Assembly (NCBI RefSeq): GCF_009650435.1
Contig: NZ_VVIP01000003.1
Coordinates: forward strand, 259,238-323,237
Source: Foetidibacter luteolus
Lineage (GTDB): Bacteria > Bacteroidota > Bacteroidia > Chitinophagales > Chitinophagaceae
Direction of reading: 5' to 3'
DNA: 64,000 nt
Positions 1 through 9,377 of this stretch are shown one piece after another. The translations under genes were made by a program, and so were the position numbers. Each line of letters opens with the position of its first letter. Position 1 is the stretch's first letter. The notes beneath the pieces were generated by a model, which saw only the letters and a list, made by a program, of their open reading frames with translations, was not told the origin of the DNA and ran no database searches.

Positions 1-2561
1 CCCTGGTTTTGGCCTACAATGCCAGCAGCCTCCAGTTGGTCCATCAACCGGCCTGCACGGTTATAACCAAGCTTCATTTTACGTTGTATAAGCGATGTGC
101 TGCCCATCTGGTTAATCACTATCAGCCTGGCGGCATCTTCAAACAGCGGGTCACGGTCGGCAAGGTCAAAATCTTTGCCATCCATTTCTTTTTCGTCAAC
201 GTATTCCGGCAGCATAAAGGCCTGCGGGTAACCTCGCTGGTCGCCGATGAACTCGCAAACATGCTCAACTTCAGGTGTATCCACAAAAGCGCATTGCAGG
301 CGGGTAATTTCGCCATTGTAGCTGATAAGCATATCGCCCTTGCCAATTAACTGCTCAGCGCCGCCGGCATCCAGGATGGTGCGGCTGTCTATTTTAGAGG
401 AAACTTTAAAGGCGATACGTGCCGGGAAGTTAGCTTTAATGGTACCTGTAATAATGTTAACAGAAGGTCTTTGGGTAGCAATAATCAGGTGAATACCTAC
501 GGCACGTGCCAACTGGGCAAGGCGGGCAATAGGCATTTCCACCTCCTTGCCGGCTGTCATTATCAGGTCCGCAAACTCATCTACCACCAACACTATAAAC
601 GGAAGGTACTGGTGCCCTTTTTGAGGGTTTAGCTTACGCTTGCTGAATTTTTCATTGTACTCTTTTATGTTGCGGCAACCGGCTTCCTTCAGCAGGTCGT
701 ACCGGTTATCCATCTCTATACAAAGGGCGTTGAGCGTATAGATAACTTTTTTGGTGTCGGTAATAATAGATTCTTCCTCACCGGGCAACTTAGCCAGGAA
801 GTGCTTTTCTATAACGCGGTAAAGGCTAAGTTCAACCTTTTTGGGGTCTACCAACACAAACTTTAACTGGGATGGATGCTTTTTGTACAGCAACGAAACC
901 AGCAGCGTATTAATGCCCACTGATTTACCCTGGCCGGTTGCACCAGCCATCAACAGGTGCGGCATGCTGGCAAGGTCAACAATAAAGTTTTCGTTGTCAA
1001 TTTTCTTGCCGATGGCTATCGGCAGGGAGAAGTTATTGTTCTGGAATTTATCGCTGGCCAGCAACGTTTTCATGCTTACCACCGTTTTACGAACGTTGGG
1101 CACTTCGATACCAATAGTGCCTTTACCGGGTATTGGCGCTATAATACGTATACCCAAAGCAGCAAGACTAAGCGCAATATCATCCTCCAGGTTTTTAATG
1201 CGGCTTATGCGTACACCGGGGGCAGGCACTATTTCGTAGAGCGTAACGGTAGGCCCTACGGTAGCTGCTATGCGTTGTATGGCTATATCGTAATTCTTAA
1301 GCGTGGCAATAATCTGGTTTTTGTTGGCCTCCAGTTCGGTGGGGTCGTGCACTATTTTTTCACTGCCATGTGTTTCCAGTATTTCCAGGGATGGAAACTG
1401 GTAATCGCTCAACTCCAGGGTTGGGTCGTAAGCTTCGTCCAATGTTTTATGGCTAATGTTTGATGGTAAGGGTAATTCTTCTTCCTCGTCGTCCTGCGGC
1501 AGGTTTTGAATTTCCAGCTCCATATCAATCTTATCATCAAACTTTATCTTCAGCTCCGGCCTTTTGGCAGGGGTTGCTTCTTTAACCGGCTCATCTTCTA
1601 CAGTCCCGTTTTCCGGTGTTGTTTCAAATGGTACCTCATCTTCTTCCACTTCTTCTTTTATCTCCAGCTTTAATTCTTCGGGAGCTTCCTTTACAGCTTT
1701 AGCCAGGTCTTTTTCAACAAGGTCAAAATCGTTCATGGGGTTCGCGGGGTCTTCTTCCTGCTTAGGTAAAATAACAACTATGCCTTTGCTGTCTTTTTTA
1801 AGCTTGTTATTGCTGCTGTAATCTTTTTCTTTAAGCTGCGGATCTTGCTCCGGTTCGGTAACCGTTACGGGTACAACAATAGGCTTGGTATTTTTTACAG
1901 GTATTACAGGCTCGCTTTTTTCTTCTACAGGTTTTGCCTTTTTCTCTGGCCATTTAAATGATGGGTTAAACCGCCAGATAACATAGCTGGCCACCGCCAG
2001 CACTAGTACGAAGCCGGTACCTACTTTTCCAATCCACTTAACCAGCCAGGTTTCCATCAGTTCTCCAACTGCCCCACCGGCCGGAAATTCAATACGCCCA
2101 AAAAAGAAAGAAAAGGCTACGCTTAACACCAGCAAACCGGTAATCATGTATTTAAGGTTGCGGGCCAGGCTGAATACCTTTCTGCCAAATAGCAGGTTTA
2201 TACCAAGCACAAAAAAGAAGGTGCAGAAAAGGAAGGAGGCCACGCCGAAGCCTTTGTAAATAAAAGTATGTGCGGTGTAAGCGCCCAGCACACCCAGCAG
2301 GTTGCTTATCTGTACATCTTCTGTGCTGAATATCTTAATACCAAAGCGGAAAACCTTATCCTGGTCCTCCTGCCAGGTAAAGAGGTAGGAGGAGAATGCG
2401 ATGAATAAAAATATGGCCAGCAGCAGGCTTACGGCCCCGGCTATTTTGCGTGTACGCTCGTCCTTCACAACTTCTTTTACCGTAACCTGTTCTTCCTTTT
2501 CAGGCTTTAACTGGTCTGGGTTTGGTGCAGAAGCTTTTTTCGATTTTAACCTGTTTGCCAT
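1..2561 (-). CDS. ftsK: DNA translocase FtsK (3' end outside window)
   Basis: Septal DNA pump of the FtsK/SpoIIIE family; it moves chromosome DNA through the closing septum and, in known members, activates XerC/XerD at dif. The frame is open from the ATG at 2561 to the left edge, about 853 codons, so the C-terminus is cut. Hydrophobic segments lie near residues 41-62, 104-126, 137-154 and 177-196. An acidic Glu/Lys-rich linker runs to about 400. The motor domain follows, with Walker A GATGQGKS at about 540-547 and Walker B LVVDEFADL near 660. The visible C-terminus (YNRAGRLMDQLEAAGIVG) is the start of the winged-helix gamma domain, so only a few tens of residues are missing. A xerD gene sits at 30 kb. 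Confidence 0.96.
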   Translation of the reverse strand, partial: MANRLKSKKASAPNPDQLKPEKEEQVTVKEVVKDERTRKIAGAVSLLLAIFLFIAFSSYLFTWQEDQDKVFRFGIKIFSTEDVQISNLLGVLGAYTAHTFIYKGFGVASFLFCTFFFVLGINLLFGRKVFSLARNLKYMITGLLVLSVAFSFFFGRIEFPAGGAVGELMETWLVKWIGKVGTGFVLVLAVASYVIWRFNPSFKWPEKKAKPVEEKSEPVIPVKNTKPIVVPVTVTEPEQDPQLKEKDYSSNNKLKKDSKGIVVILPKQEEDPANPMNDFDLVEKDLAKAVKEAPEELKLEIKEEVEEDEVPFETTPENGTVEDEPVKEATPAKRPELKIKFDDKIDMELEIQNLPQDDEEEELPLPSNISHKTLDEAYDPTLELSDYQFPSLEILETHGSEKIVHDPTELEANKNQIIATLKNYDIAIQRIAATVGPTVTLYEIVPAPGVRISRIKNLEDDIALSLAALGIRIIAPIPGKGTIGIEVPNVRKTVVSMKTLLASDKFQNNNFSLPIAIGKKIDNENFIVDLASMPHLLMAGATGQGKSVGINTLLVSLLYKKHPSQLKFVLVDPKKVELSLYRVIEKHFLAKLPGEEESIITDTKKVIYTLNALCIEMDNRYDLLKEAGCRNIKEYNEKFSKRKLNPQKGHQYLPFIVLVVDEFADLIMTAGKEVEMPIARLAQLARAVGIHLIIATQRPSVNIITGTIKANFPARIAFKVSSKIDSRTILDAGGAEQLIGKGDMLISYNGEITRLQCAFVDTPEVEHVCEFIGDQRGYPQAFMLPEYVDEKEMDGKDFDLADRDPLFEDAARLIVINQMGSTSLIQRKMKLGYNRAGRLMDQLEAAGIVGQNQ

Positions 2562-2826
2562 TGTTTAGTGATAACGCACAAACCTACATGAATATGCTAA
2601 AAATGCAAAGGTTCAGTTTTACCCAGTTGTTCATAAGGTAGAAGCTGATAATGATGGTTACCCGGCCGTAGCTGGTGTAATAAAAGCATGCCTGTACCTA
2701 AACAGCCTGTTGCCATGAAAAACCGGACGATAAACGTAGTGCGACGCAACGATGCCTCCACCAAGTTCCTGGCGCCGGCCACCAATAAAAATTCTGTAAA
2801 CCTAAAATTTTGGAAGGCCTGTTAAC

Positions 2827-2853
2827 AAAAAAAGAGCCGCTGTTAAGCGGCTC
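2827..2853 (-). terminator. Rho-independent terminator of the coiled-coil protein gene
   Basis: A perfect 8-bp stem, GAGCCGCT/AGCGGCTC, with a 4-nt loop (2834-2853) is followed on the minus strand by seven T (2833-2827). It lies 40 nt past the stop of the 2893-3873 gene and before ftsK on the same strand, so it separates the two transcripts. Confidence 0.9.
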
Positions 2854-2892
2854 CTGCTGTATCAAAACTTAAATGTATTTGTTGGTTAAATA

Positions 2893-3873
2893 CTAACCGA
2901 ATAAACCGGCTTTCTTTAAGGTTTTTACACCCTGGCCAATTTTATAACCGTTCTGGTATATTTCGATTTTATAATCGCCGGTCTGGTATTTATTGTCTTG
3001 CTTCCAGTCGAAGCTTACGGGTATACGCTTACCTTGTTCGTAGTTAACTGTAACCTTGCTGGTATAGATTTTTTCACCTTCTTCGCGGGTAGTAAACGTA
3101 CCGCTAGAAGCAGGAACAGAGATTGCTTTACCATCAGGCGCTGTAACCACTACATAAAGGTCTTTGCTGCCGCTGGGTGAGATGCGGTTTTCATCCAGGT
3201 CAAAAGATACCCTTAATAGGTCAGCCCTTTTTGCTTTAGTGGTAGATACTTCCTTGCCATTGCCTTTTACGTTAATTGCGGCAATGTTGATGTTAGAAGC
3301 ATGCAGGGTAGAGCCTACGTCTTCAACACGGGCTTTTTCCTGCTGTGTTGTTGCCAGGCTTTGCTCAACCACTGTTTTTTGAGATGCCAGTGTATCCCTT
3401 TCGGTAGTAAGCTGCTGGTTACTTGCCGTAAGCTTTTGATTTTCTGCTTTCAGTTGCTCTACCTGGGCCAGCAAATCATTGATCTTGCCATTAAGTTCAG
3501 CAATCATAGACCGTGCCTTGCCAAGGTCGGAGTTCTTTTTGCGCAGCTCATCTTTGATGTTTTGTTTCAGCTTGTCAATATCTGCTTTACGCTCTGCAAG
3601 CTGACCCTGTAATTGTGTGTTGGTACCGGTTAAGGAGTCCATCCTGGCCAATGCGAGGTTGTACTCTTCCTGTACAGAATTCCTGGCACTGTCAACATTG
3701 GCAAACTGGGTTTGCAGTTGCTCAATTTTTTCTCCTGATTTGTTTTTATCATAAATGATGTAACCCCACGTACCCAATAAAGCCGCTACAAGAATGCCGT
3801 AAATAACTTTGCGGTTATCCTTAGCTTTGTCAGGTTGTGGATTGTCGGCGGAAGGATAATTTGAATATGCCAT
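2893..3873 (-). CDS. membrane-anchored coiled-coil protein, function unknown
   Basis: 326 residues. A short polar N-terminus precedes one membrane segment (about residues 24-42). A long heptad-type coiled coil, rich in Gln, Glu, Lys and Leu, spans about 48-195. The C-terminal 125 residues look beta-rich and include GDYKIEIYQNGYKIGQG near the end. The likely topology is a short cytoplasmic tail with the coiled coil and C-terminal domain in the periplasm. I do not recognise a named family. It is divergent from the exonuclease gene, sharing a 40-bp gap, and has its own terminator. The ATG at 3873 is the only good start. Confidence 0.85.
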   Translation of the reverse strand: MAYSNYPSADNPQPDKAKDNRKVIYGILVAALLGTWGYIIYDKNKSGEKIEQLQTQFANVDSARNSVQEEYNLALARMDSLTGTNTQLQGQLAERKADIDKLKQNIKDELRKKNSDLGKARSMIAELNGKINDLLAQVEQLKAENQKLTASNQQLTTERDTLASQKTVVEQSLATTQQEKARVEDVGSTLHASNINIAAINVKGNGKEVSTTKAKRADLLRVSFDLDENRISPSGSKDLYVVVTAPDGKAISVPASSGTFTTREEGEKIYTSKVTVNYEQGKRIPVSFDWKQDNKYQTGDYKIEIYQNGYKIGQGVKTLKKAGLFG

Positions 3874-3913
3874 ATAAGCTTGATTTTAAAGTTTTACAAA
3901 AGTTTTTAAAAAG

Positions 3914-4642
3914 TTGAATAACGATTTTTCATTAGCGGATTTACTACTGCTGGATATTGAAACCGTACCGCAGTACGAACAGTTTAACCAGATGGATATT
4001 GGCTGGCAATCTCTCTGGATTGACAAAATTTCCAAAACCGTGCCAGAAAACCTAGGCCCTGCTGAGAGCTATACTGCACGGGCCGGGATACTTGCAGAGT
4101 TCGGAAAAATCATCTGTATCTCAACGGCATATTTCTACGAAAACGAATACAAAGAGTTGTGCCTAAAGATAAAGAGTTTTTACGGCCACAATGAAAAGGA
4201 ACTGTTAGAATCTTTCATACAGGCCTGCAGCCGGTTATACAGCGGTAAAAAACAATTTAAGTTTTGCGGGCACAATATAAAAGAGTTCGATATACCCTAT
4301 ATATGCCGCCGCATGGTAATACAGCAAATGCCATTGCCTGCTTATTTAAACATACATGGCGCCAAGCCCTGGGAAGTGAATATGGTAGATACTTTGCAGT
4401 GGTGGAAATTCGGCGATTACAAAAATTACATTTCTCTTAACCTGCTGGCGCATGTTTTAAATGTTCCTACCTCTAAAACTGATATAGACGGCAGCATGGT
4501 ACAATATGTGTATTACAAAGACAACAACCTGCCGCGTATTGTAGAATACTGCCAGCGGGATGTGGTGGCCGTTGCCAATATTATGCTGCGCTTTAAAAAT
4601 CAACCGTTGCTGGATGAAGAAAAAATATTGGTAGTAACATAA
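3914..4642 (+). CDS. predicted 3'-5' exonuclease, PolB-exonuclease-like DEDD family
   Basis: A 242-residue protein like the stand-alone exonuclease domains related to DNA polymerase B proofreading. Exo I is LLLLDIETVP (residues 10-19), Exo II lies in FCGHNIKEFDIPYICRRM (about 117-134), and Exo III is YCQRDVVAV near 214. These supply the acidic residues for two-metal hydrolysis of DNA or RNA 3' ends. The start is unusual. The frame has no ATG before the catalytic DIE, an in-frame TAA lies at 3887-3889, and the only usual start codon between is TTG at 3914. A later ATG would delete the Exo I Asp and Glu. It is divergent from the coiled-coil gene. Confidence 0.85.
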   Translation: MNNDFSLADLLLLDIETVPQYEQFNQMDIGWQSLWIDKISKTVPENLGPAESYTARAGILAEFGKIICISTAYFYENEYKELCLKIKSFYGHNEKELLESFIQACSRLYSGKKQFKFCGHNIKEFDIPYICRRMVIQQMPLPAYLNIHGAKPWEVNMVDTLQWWKFGDYKNYISLNLLAHVLNVPTSKTDIDGSMVQYVYYKDNNLPRIVEYCQRDVVAVANIMLRFKNQPLLDEEKILVVT

Positions 4643-4754
4643 TACACATACGCCGTTATCCTTAGGTTTCGGCTACAATACAAAATTTTATTTGCCCAGC
4701 TTAACAATAAAATATGCATGCATTAAGTTCGTTCTTTTGTGTATGCCGCGATAT

Positions 4755-4762
4755 TACTTTTG
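4755..4762 (+). promoter_or_regulatory. Bacteroidota -7 box upstream of the M28 peptidase
   Basis: TACTTTTG matches TAnnTTTG and ends 22 nt before the ATG at 4785. A TTTG at 4736-4739 is only 15 nt upstream, shorter than the usual 19, so the -33 element is uncertain. Confidence 0.5.
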
Positions 4763-4784
4763 CAAACCAAACCAATACCTGTAT

Positions 4785-6428
4785 ATGAAAAAAATGTTGC
4801 TCGTGCTTGCTTTGTTGCCGCTGTTGGCTGTTTGCCAAAGCAGGAAACAACGCAGGGCGGAGGAGAAGGAGAATAAGATTATCCTGACTAACCTGCAGGC
4901 ACATGTAAAATACCTGGCGGATGACAAATTGCAGGGCCGAAGAACCGGCACAGAAGGGGAACTGATGGCTATGGAATACATGAGCAGGCAGTTTAGCAGC
5001 GCAGGCCTTGAGCCGAAGGGAACGGCCGGGTATGTGCAGGAATTTGACATTAACGAAGGCAAGCAATACGAAGCCGCTACCACATGGCTATCCATAAACG
5101 GCGCTAAGTTGAAGGTGAAGGAAGATTTTTTCCCCCTGCCATATTCAGCAGATGGCCGCGTGGAAGGAACCGCATCCTTAAGCCTGCGTGAAAAAGGAGA
5201 GCCCTGGTTTTGGGATGTAAAAGAGTTACTGGAAGATAACAAGGCTAACCCGCACTTCGACATAAGTGATGCCCTTAAAAAAGAAGCCCTTAGCATAGCT
5301 GCAAAAGGTGGTAAAGCATTGCTTGTATTTAACAGCTCCGCAACAGAAGATAACATTCAATACAACCGGTTTGACAGTACTGCCCCATTAGCATTGCCCG
5401 TATTGTACATCAGTAAAGCCGCAGCCAAAAAATACATCGCGGATGCTACTGCCATTTACGACATCAATCTTGCCGTTGCACTGGTGGCAAAGCAGCGTAA
5501 GGGCCGTAATGTAGTGGGCTTTATCAATAACAATGCTGCTGCCACCGTTATTATTGGCGCCCATTACGATCATCTCGGGTTTGGCGAGGATGGCAATGCC
5601 CTGGATGTACAGGGGCAGGTGCACAATGGTGCAGACGATAATGCCAGCGGCTCTGCCGCGTTGATTGAGCTGGCCGGTCTTTTAAGCAGGGAAACTGCTA
5701 AAAACAATAACTACCTGTTCATTGCCTTTTCCGGTGAAGAATTGGGCTTGTTTGGTTCCAAATACTGGCTCGATCATCCTACGTTTGAGGCTAAGCCTAA
5801 CTACATGATTAACCTGGACATGGTAGGCCGCTACGATACCGCTAAAAAATTAACCATTGGCGGGTATGGTACATCGCCTTTGTGGGGGCCTTTGTTTACC
5901 GCTACAACAAGTACAGGCCTGGCCATACATTTTGACAGCAGCGGCACCGGCCCCAGCGACCATTCTTCTTTCTACAGAAAAAACATTCCTGTGCTGTTCT
6001 TTTTTACCAATAGCCACAGTGATTATCACAAAGCCACCGACGATTGGGACAAAATAAATTATGCCGGCGAAGTGGCCATTATACGTTACATACAAAAAAT
6101 TATTCGTGCGGCCGATGACAAAGGCAAGTTGGCGTTTCTGCAAACACGTGAGCAGCAGGTAGGTGCTGTGTCGCTGCCCGTAACACTCGGCGTTATGCCT
6201 GATTATGGTTTTACCGGTACCGGCATGCGCATAGATGGCGTTAGCAAAGGCAAGCTGGCGGAGCGTATTGGCCTTAAGGCGGGGGATGTGCTGGTGCAGT
6301 TAGGGGAGTACAAATTTGTGGATGTGGTTAGTTATATGAAGGCGCTGCAACATTTTAAGAAGGGAGATAAAAGTAAGCTGCACGTTATCCGCGATAACAA
6401 AGAGGAGCTTTTTGATGTAGAGTTTTAA
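4785..6428 (+). CDS. secreted M28-family zinc aminopeptidase with C-terminal PDZ domain
   Basis: 547 residues from the ATG at 4785. The frame is open 31 codons further up, but only this start gives a clean signal peptide (KKMLLVLALLPLLAVCQS), and the -7 box lies upstream of it. The M28 metal-site motifs are in order: GAHYDHLG, GADDNASG, SGEELGLFGS (general base Glu and metal Glu), NLDMVGR and GPSDHSSFY. An insert before the catalytic core may be a PA-like domain. The C-terminal 95 residues resemble a PDZ domain (GMRIDGVSKGKLAERIGLKAGDVLVQLG). The likely role is periplasmic or surface peptide degradation. Downstream is the IPExxxVDY gene, which has its own promoter. Confidence 0.92.
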   Translation: MKKMLLVLALLPLLAVCQSRKQRRAEEKENKIILTNLQAHVKYLADDKLQGRRTGTEGELMAMEYMSRQFSSAGLEPKGTAGYVQEFDINEGKQYEAATTWLSINGAKLKVKEDFFPLPYSADGRVEGTASLSLREKGEPWFWDVKELLEDNKANPHFDISDALKKEALSIAAKGGKALLVFNSSATEDNIQYNRFDSTAPLALPVLYISKAAAKKYIADATAIYDINLAVALVAKQRKGRNVVGFINNNAAATVIIGAHYDHLGFGEDGNALDVQGQVHNGADDNASGSAALIELAGLLSRETAKNNNYLFIAFSGEELGLFGSKYWLDHPTFEAKPNYMINLDMVGRYDTAKKLTIGGYGTSPLWGPLFTATTSTGLAIHFDSSGTGPSDHSSFYRKNIPVLFFFTNSHSDYHKATDDWDKINYAGEVAIIRYIQKIIRAADDKGKLAFLQTREQQVGAVSLPVTLGVMPDYGFTGTGMRIDGVSKGKLAERIGLKAGDVLVQLGEYKFVDVVSYMKALQHFKKGDKSKLHVIRDNKEELFDVEF

Positions 6429-6441
6429 AAGGTTAAATTTG
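6411..6441 (+). promoter_or_regulatory. consensus Bacteroidota promoter for the IPExxxVDY gene
   Basis: TTTG at 6411-6414, exactly 19 nt, then TAAATTTG at 6434-6441. It overlaps the last codons of the peptidase gene. The box ends 8 nt before ATG 6450, so the transcript would be nearly leaderless, or have a leader of about 40 nt if translation starts at ATG 6489. Confidence 0.75.
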
Positions 6442-6449
6442 AATGCGCC

Positions 6450-6923
6450 ATGGCCATGCTGCAAAAAACAGTGGAAGGTAAAGCAGAAATGAAATTTACG
6501 CTTAGCATAGACGATGTAACCGACGACTTCTTCAGCGATACAAGATTGCTGGGCATAATGTCCGCGGCAAAAAATTATCGCTTCTGCTGGCAGCTAAACA
6601 GCTTCCTCGGTTACAGCTTCCGGCTTAACCGTGATATTGAAATCCACTTGCGAAAAAGAGACCGCAGTTATTTCTTCCCGGTTTACCACCACGCTGTACG
6701 CAACAATTTTTTGCAGCACTATGTTTATCACAACGCCTGCGATGGCGAATACCTGCTGCCGGAATTTAAACACATAGATTTTTTATGGCTGATGAAGGGC
6801 GACTGCACGGAAGATAAAACCTGCACAGAGGTAATACAGGCCATAAAAAGCATTAACGGTGTGCAGTTGGTAACAGAACTTACCAATGAAAAAATTAAGA
6901 ACAAAGGGCACCTGGTTTTTTAG
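6450..6923 (+). CDS. IPExxxVDY-family protein
   Basis: 157 residues, unknown function. It carries [17 protein letters not shown] near residues 108-124, which fits the IPExxxVDY signature that defines this small Bacteroidota family (here LPE-xxx-IDF). No signal peptide or membrane segment, so it is probably cytoplasmic. There are two plausible starts: ATG 6450, only 8 nt after the -7 box, and ATG 6489 ([15 protein letters not shown]), which looks more like a typical N-terminus. I keep the longer form with low certainty on the start. Confidence 0.8.
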   Translation: MAMLQKTVEGKAEMKFTLSIDDVTDDFFSDTRLLGIMSAAKNYRFCWQLNSFLGYSFRLNRDIEIHLRKRDRSYFFPVYHHAVRNNFLQHYVYHNACDGEYLLPEFKHIDFLWLMKGDCTEDKTCTEVIQAIKSINGVQLVTELTNEKIKNKGHLVF

Positions 6924-6958
6924 GCACGTTTAGTGCAGCACTAAAACAAAATATTTTT

Positions 6959-7192
6959 ATGTGGAACGAAACGGATAACAAGCTGTATAAAAAATTTGAG
7001 TTCGGTAATTTTTCCGAGGCATTTGCTTTCATGACCAGGGTGGCGATTGAGGCAGAGAAAATGAACCATCATCCTAACTGGAGCAATGTGTACAATAAAG
7101 TTGAGATATGGCTAAACACCCACGATGCCGGGGATGTAGTTACAGAAAAAGACCATAAGCTGGCAGCAAAAATTGATAAGCTTTTATCGTAG
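6959..7192 (+). CDS. 4a-hydroxytetrahydrobiopterin dehydratase (pterin carbinolamine dehydratase)
   Basis: 77 residues, slightly short for the PCD/DCoH family (about 95-110). It removes water from 4a-hydroxytetrahydropterin after aromatic amino-acid hydroxylation, or does a related cytoplasmic pterin step. The family signature is clear: [20 protein letters not shown], with the two catalytic His and the following Pro and Trp, then the [12 protein letters not shown] ending. The N-terminus is truncated relative to longer members but keeps the helix with Phe and Met before the active site. No aromatic hydroxylase gene is in the window. Confidence 0.93.
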   Translation: MWNETDNKLYKKFEFGNFSEAFAFMTRVAIEAEKMNHHPNWSNVYNKVEIWLNTHDAGDVVTEKDHKLAAKIDKLLS

Positions 7193-7270
7193 GCAGCAGC
7201 TTTCTGTTAAAGCAAAAAGGTAACTTTCCTGACAATCTTTTTTTCCTGCCCCCTATAGTCTTGCGAAGAA

Positions 7271-7358
7271 TTTTTTTATGTACCCGGCATAAGTAGCCAT
7301 AATTTGGCTGCTGTTGCGTCGCACTCTTGTACGTTCTGTACCTTACGCAGCTTTTCCC
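7271..7358 (+). repeat. family B intergenic repeat, copy B1
   Basis: Order: T-run plus ATGtACCCGGC, a variable spacer, then the core TTGCGTCGCACTCTTGTACG (7314-7333) and a tail ending in GCAGCTTTTCC. The same order occurs at 31674-31763, 56001-56070 and, inverted, 43621-43704 and 61251-61357. It lies in the 392-nt gap between the pterin dehydratase and lipoprotein genes; the rest of that gap holds family D copy D1 and nothing else I can identify. Confidence 0.75.
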
Positions 7359-7487
7359 ACCTGGTAGCTAAATCCTTGCCGTATAACCTGCGCATATTGC
7401 TGCCACACTGTTAAGTTTCTGAATTTTCTAAAAATAAAATATTGTAAATGAATCGGTTAAACTATGCAGTATTTACAGGCCCATGCT

Positions 7488-7547
7488 AAAAAAAGAAAGG
7501 CCAAGGTAGAAACCTTAGCCCGTTTTTAATCCGTACCCTATGAAAAC
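7488..7547 (-). terminator. terminator-like element, family D copy D1
   Basis: Read on the minus strand: a conserved leader (complement of ATCCGTACCCTATGAAAAC, 7529-7547), then a hairpin with stems AAGGT/ACCTT and GGC/GCC around an AGAA loop as seen on the plus strand (7499-7520), then a T-rich tract (7498-7488). It follows the lipoprotein stop at 7585 and probably ends that transcript. Copies D2 (42695-42747) and D3 (61902-61966) share leader and loop but not stem sequence. Confidence 0.7.
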
Positions 7548-7584
7548 TTTTCAAAATTAAGGAGTAAATCAATTAAAACAAAGT

Positions 7585-8466
7585 CTATCTTAAACTAATA
7601 TTTATAGTTGTACCACCAACAATTAATTTAGCGTCGTTATCACACTCGCCGTCTCCAAAGTTCAACAGCCCTTCTGTTGCGCCAATCGTGAATTTTAGGG
7701 TGCCCGCAGTTATCCACCGGCAGCTTGCTTTGCGTACCAATGCGTCCGTTATTAGTGCTGAGTAGTCTACTAAATTTGTATCTTTTTTAACAGTTCCTGA
7801 TGCATCGCCGGTTATATGGTAACTATCATCGTTCAGTTTAAACGGTGTTTCCTGGCCCGCAAACTGCACCCAGTTACGGTTGCTGCTCCAGTGAATGTAG
7901 TTACCGGAAGGTCGCGACAGCTTACCATCTTTTACCTGCACGTTAAAAGCAAATCCGGAGGCGGTGCTTTTATTGGTAACGGTTAACGCACCTTCTACCT
8001 GCGTGCTGTCAACATAATAATCCTGGAAAGTGGTTACGGCGCTGCTGCCTGCAATGGCCAGGTGCCCGGAGTAAACAGTGGTAACCTTGCCGCTGCGGGT
8101 AACGCCTCCCCGGCCTGTGCAGCCCTTGCCAAAATCTATCACTACTGTTTTAGGAAATACGCCGGGGGTAAGGGGTGTAACAGACACCGTAAAGCAGTGG
8201 CTGGCACTATCGCCCCTTTCATTTCCGTTGTACATAATGCCTGCACCACTGCCGGCGCCAATATCGCTGCTAAACCCTATTACGTTTTCCAGTTCCGCAT
8301 TAAAAGTGGCGTTAGCTTCACTTTCAGCAATAGCCGCATTATTTGTGTTGGCGGCTTGCTCTTCGGTTGCGGCAGGGCCGGAATTTTGTTTGTTGCAGGA
8401 TACGGTAAAACAACTGGCCAGCAACAGGGCAGGAAGAAATGCAATGAACTTTTCTTTTCTTTTCAT
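7585..8466 (-). CDS. secreted lipoprotein, function unknown
   Basis: 293 residues. The N-terminus (RKEKFIAFLPALLLASCFTVSC) is a lipoprotein-type signal with candidate lipobox Cys in LLAS-C or TVS-C. A low-complexity Asn/Ala/Glu linker follows, then a beta-rich domain with four Cys among the exported residues. Recognisable stretches are VVIDFGKGCTGRGGVTRSGK and GLLNFGDGECDNDAKLIVGG near the end. I recognise this only as a type of Bacteroidota hypothetical lipoprotein; no enzyme motif is visible. Single gene with element D1 just downstream. Confidence 0.85.
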   Translation of the reverse strand: MKRKEKFIAFLPALLLASCFTVSCNKQNSGPAATEEQAANTNNAAIAESEANATFNAELENVIGFSSDIGAGSGAGIMYNGNERGDSASHCFTVSVTPLTPGVFPKTVVIDFGKGCTGRGGVTRSGKVTTVYSGHLAIAGSSAVTTFQDYYVDSTQVEGALTVTNKSTASGFAFNVQVKDGKLSRPSGNYIHWSSNRNWVQFAGQETPFKLNDDSYHITGDASGTVKKDTNLVDYSALITDALVRKASCRWITAGTLKFTIGATEGLLNFGDGECDNDAKLIVGGTTINISLR

Positions 8467-8574
8467 ACAGATGGTTTTGTTTTTTGAATGAACATTGTGT
8501 TTATCAGCAGCTTAAGGGTATAAGATTACCAACCTGTGCAAAGCACAAGTGAGAAAAATTGTTCAATTTGCAGC

Positions 8575-9342
8575 ATGATTTTAGTAGATACACATTGCCA
8601 CCTGTACCTGGAAGAGTTTAAGCATAACATAGCTGACGTAGTAAAGCGGGCAGAAAATGCAGGCGTTCAACGCTTTTATCTGCCGGCTATTGACAGCCAA
8701 TCGGTAGGTGACATGTTACAATTGGAAAAACGATGGCCGGAAAAATTTTATTGTATGATAGGCCTGCATCCCTGTTATGTAAAGGAGAATTACCGGCAGG
8801 AATTAGAGGTTATGGAAGACTGGCTGAACAAAAGGCCATTTGTAGCTATTGGAGAAATAGGGCTTGACTTTTACTGGGACAAAACATTTACCCAACAGCA
8901 ATACGAAGCATTTAACCTGCAAATGGGTTGGGCCCTGCAACGCGGAATGCCTATAGCCATACATACCCGCAATGCCATGCCTGAAACCATTGATGCAGTA
9001 AGACCGTTTGCCGCCAAAGGGTTGCGGGGCATATTTCACTGTTTCAGCGGCACTGGGGCGCAGGCCAGGGAAATTACGGATATGGGCTTTTACCTGGGCA
9101 TTGGCGGTGTAGTAACTTATAAAAATGCCGGTGTAGCAGAAGCGCTGCAAAACATAAGCCTGCAGCACATGGTATTGGAAACAGATGCACCCTATCTTAC
9201 GCCGGTTCCCTTTCGCGGTAAACGCAATGAGAGCAGCTACCTGCCATACATAGTTGCCCGCCTTGCAGAAGTAACCGGAACCACGAAAGAGGAAGTAGCA
9301 GCCATTACTACAGCCAACGCTGAAAAAATATTCGGAAACTGA
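8575..9342 (+). CDS. TatD-family metal-dependent hydrolase (DNase)
   Basis: 255 residues from ATG 8575. The frame is open 13 codons further up, but [12 protein letters not shown] is the canonical N-terminus and a TCAATTTG box ends 4 nt before it. The metal-site motifs are in order: DTHCHL (His-x-His), [23 protein letters not shown] and ETDAPYL, then [15 protein letters not shown], all typical of TatD/YcfH. The family consists of cytoplasmic metal-dependent 3'-5' exonucleases. It precedes tRNA-Ser, whose promoter lies partly in its 3' end. Confidence 0.95.
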   Translation: MILVDTHCHLYLEEFKHNIADVVKRAENAGVQRFYLPAIDSQSVGDMLQLEKRWPEKFYCMIGLHPCYVKENYRQELEVMEDWLNKRPFVAIGEIGLDFYWDKTFTQQQYEAFNLQMGWALQRGMPIAIHTRNAMPETIDAVRPFAAKGLRGIFHCFSGTGAQAREITDMGFYLGIGGVVTYKNAGVAEALQNISLQHMVLETDAPYLTPVPFRGKRNESSYLPYIVARLAEVTGTTKEEVAAITTANAEKIFGN

Positions 9343-9354
9343 GCCTGAACCCAC

Positions 9355-9362
9355 TATTTTTG
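9355..9362 (+). promoter_or_regulatory. -7 box of the tRNA-Ser gene
   Basis: TATTTTTG fits TAnnTTTG exactly and lies 15 nt before the tRNA 5' end. The -33 position (TTCG, 9331-9334, inside the TatD gene) is weak. Confidence 0.6.
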
Positions 9363-9377
9363 CAATCCCAAAAAAAT

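Noticed and set aside
957..1463. 168-codon plus-strand ORF (and others at 841 and 1564) within ftsK
   Set aside because: Lies antisense to the strongly supported FtsK motor domain; its protein has no recognisable domain and odd composition.
2597..2785. 62-codon ORF between ftsK and the coiled-coil gene
   Set aside because: No family features; overlaps a degenerate family-B core piece (TTGCGTCGCACTACG on the minus strand) and lacks start signals.
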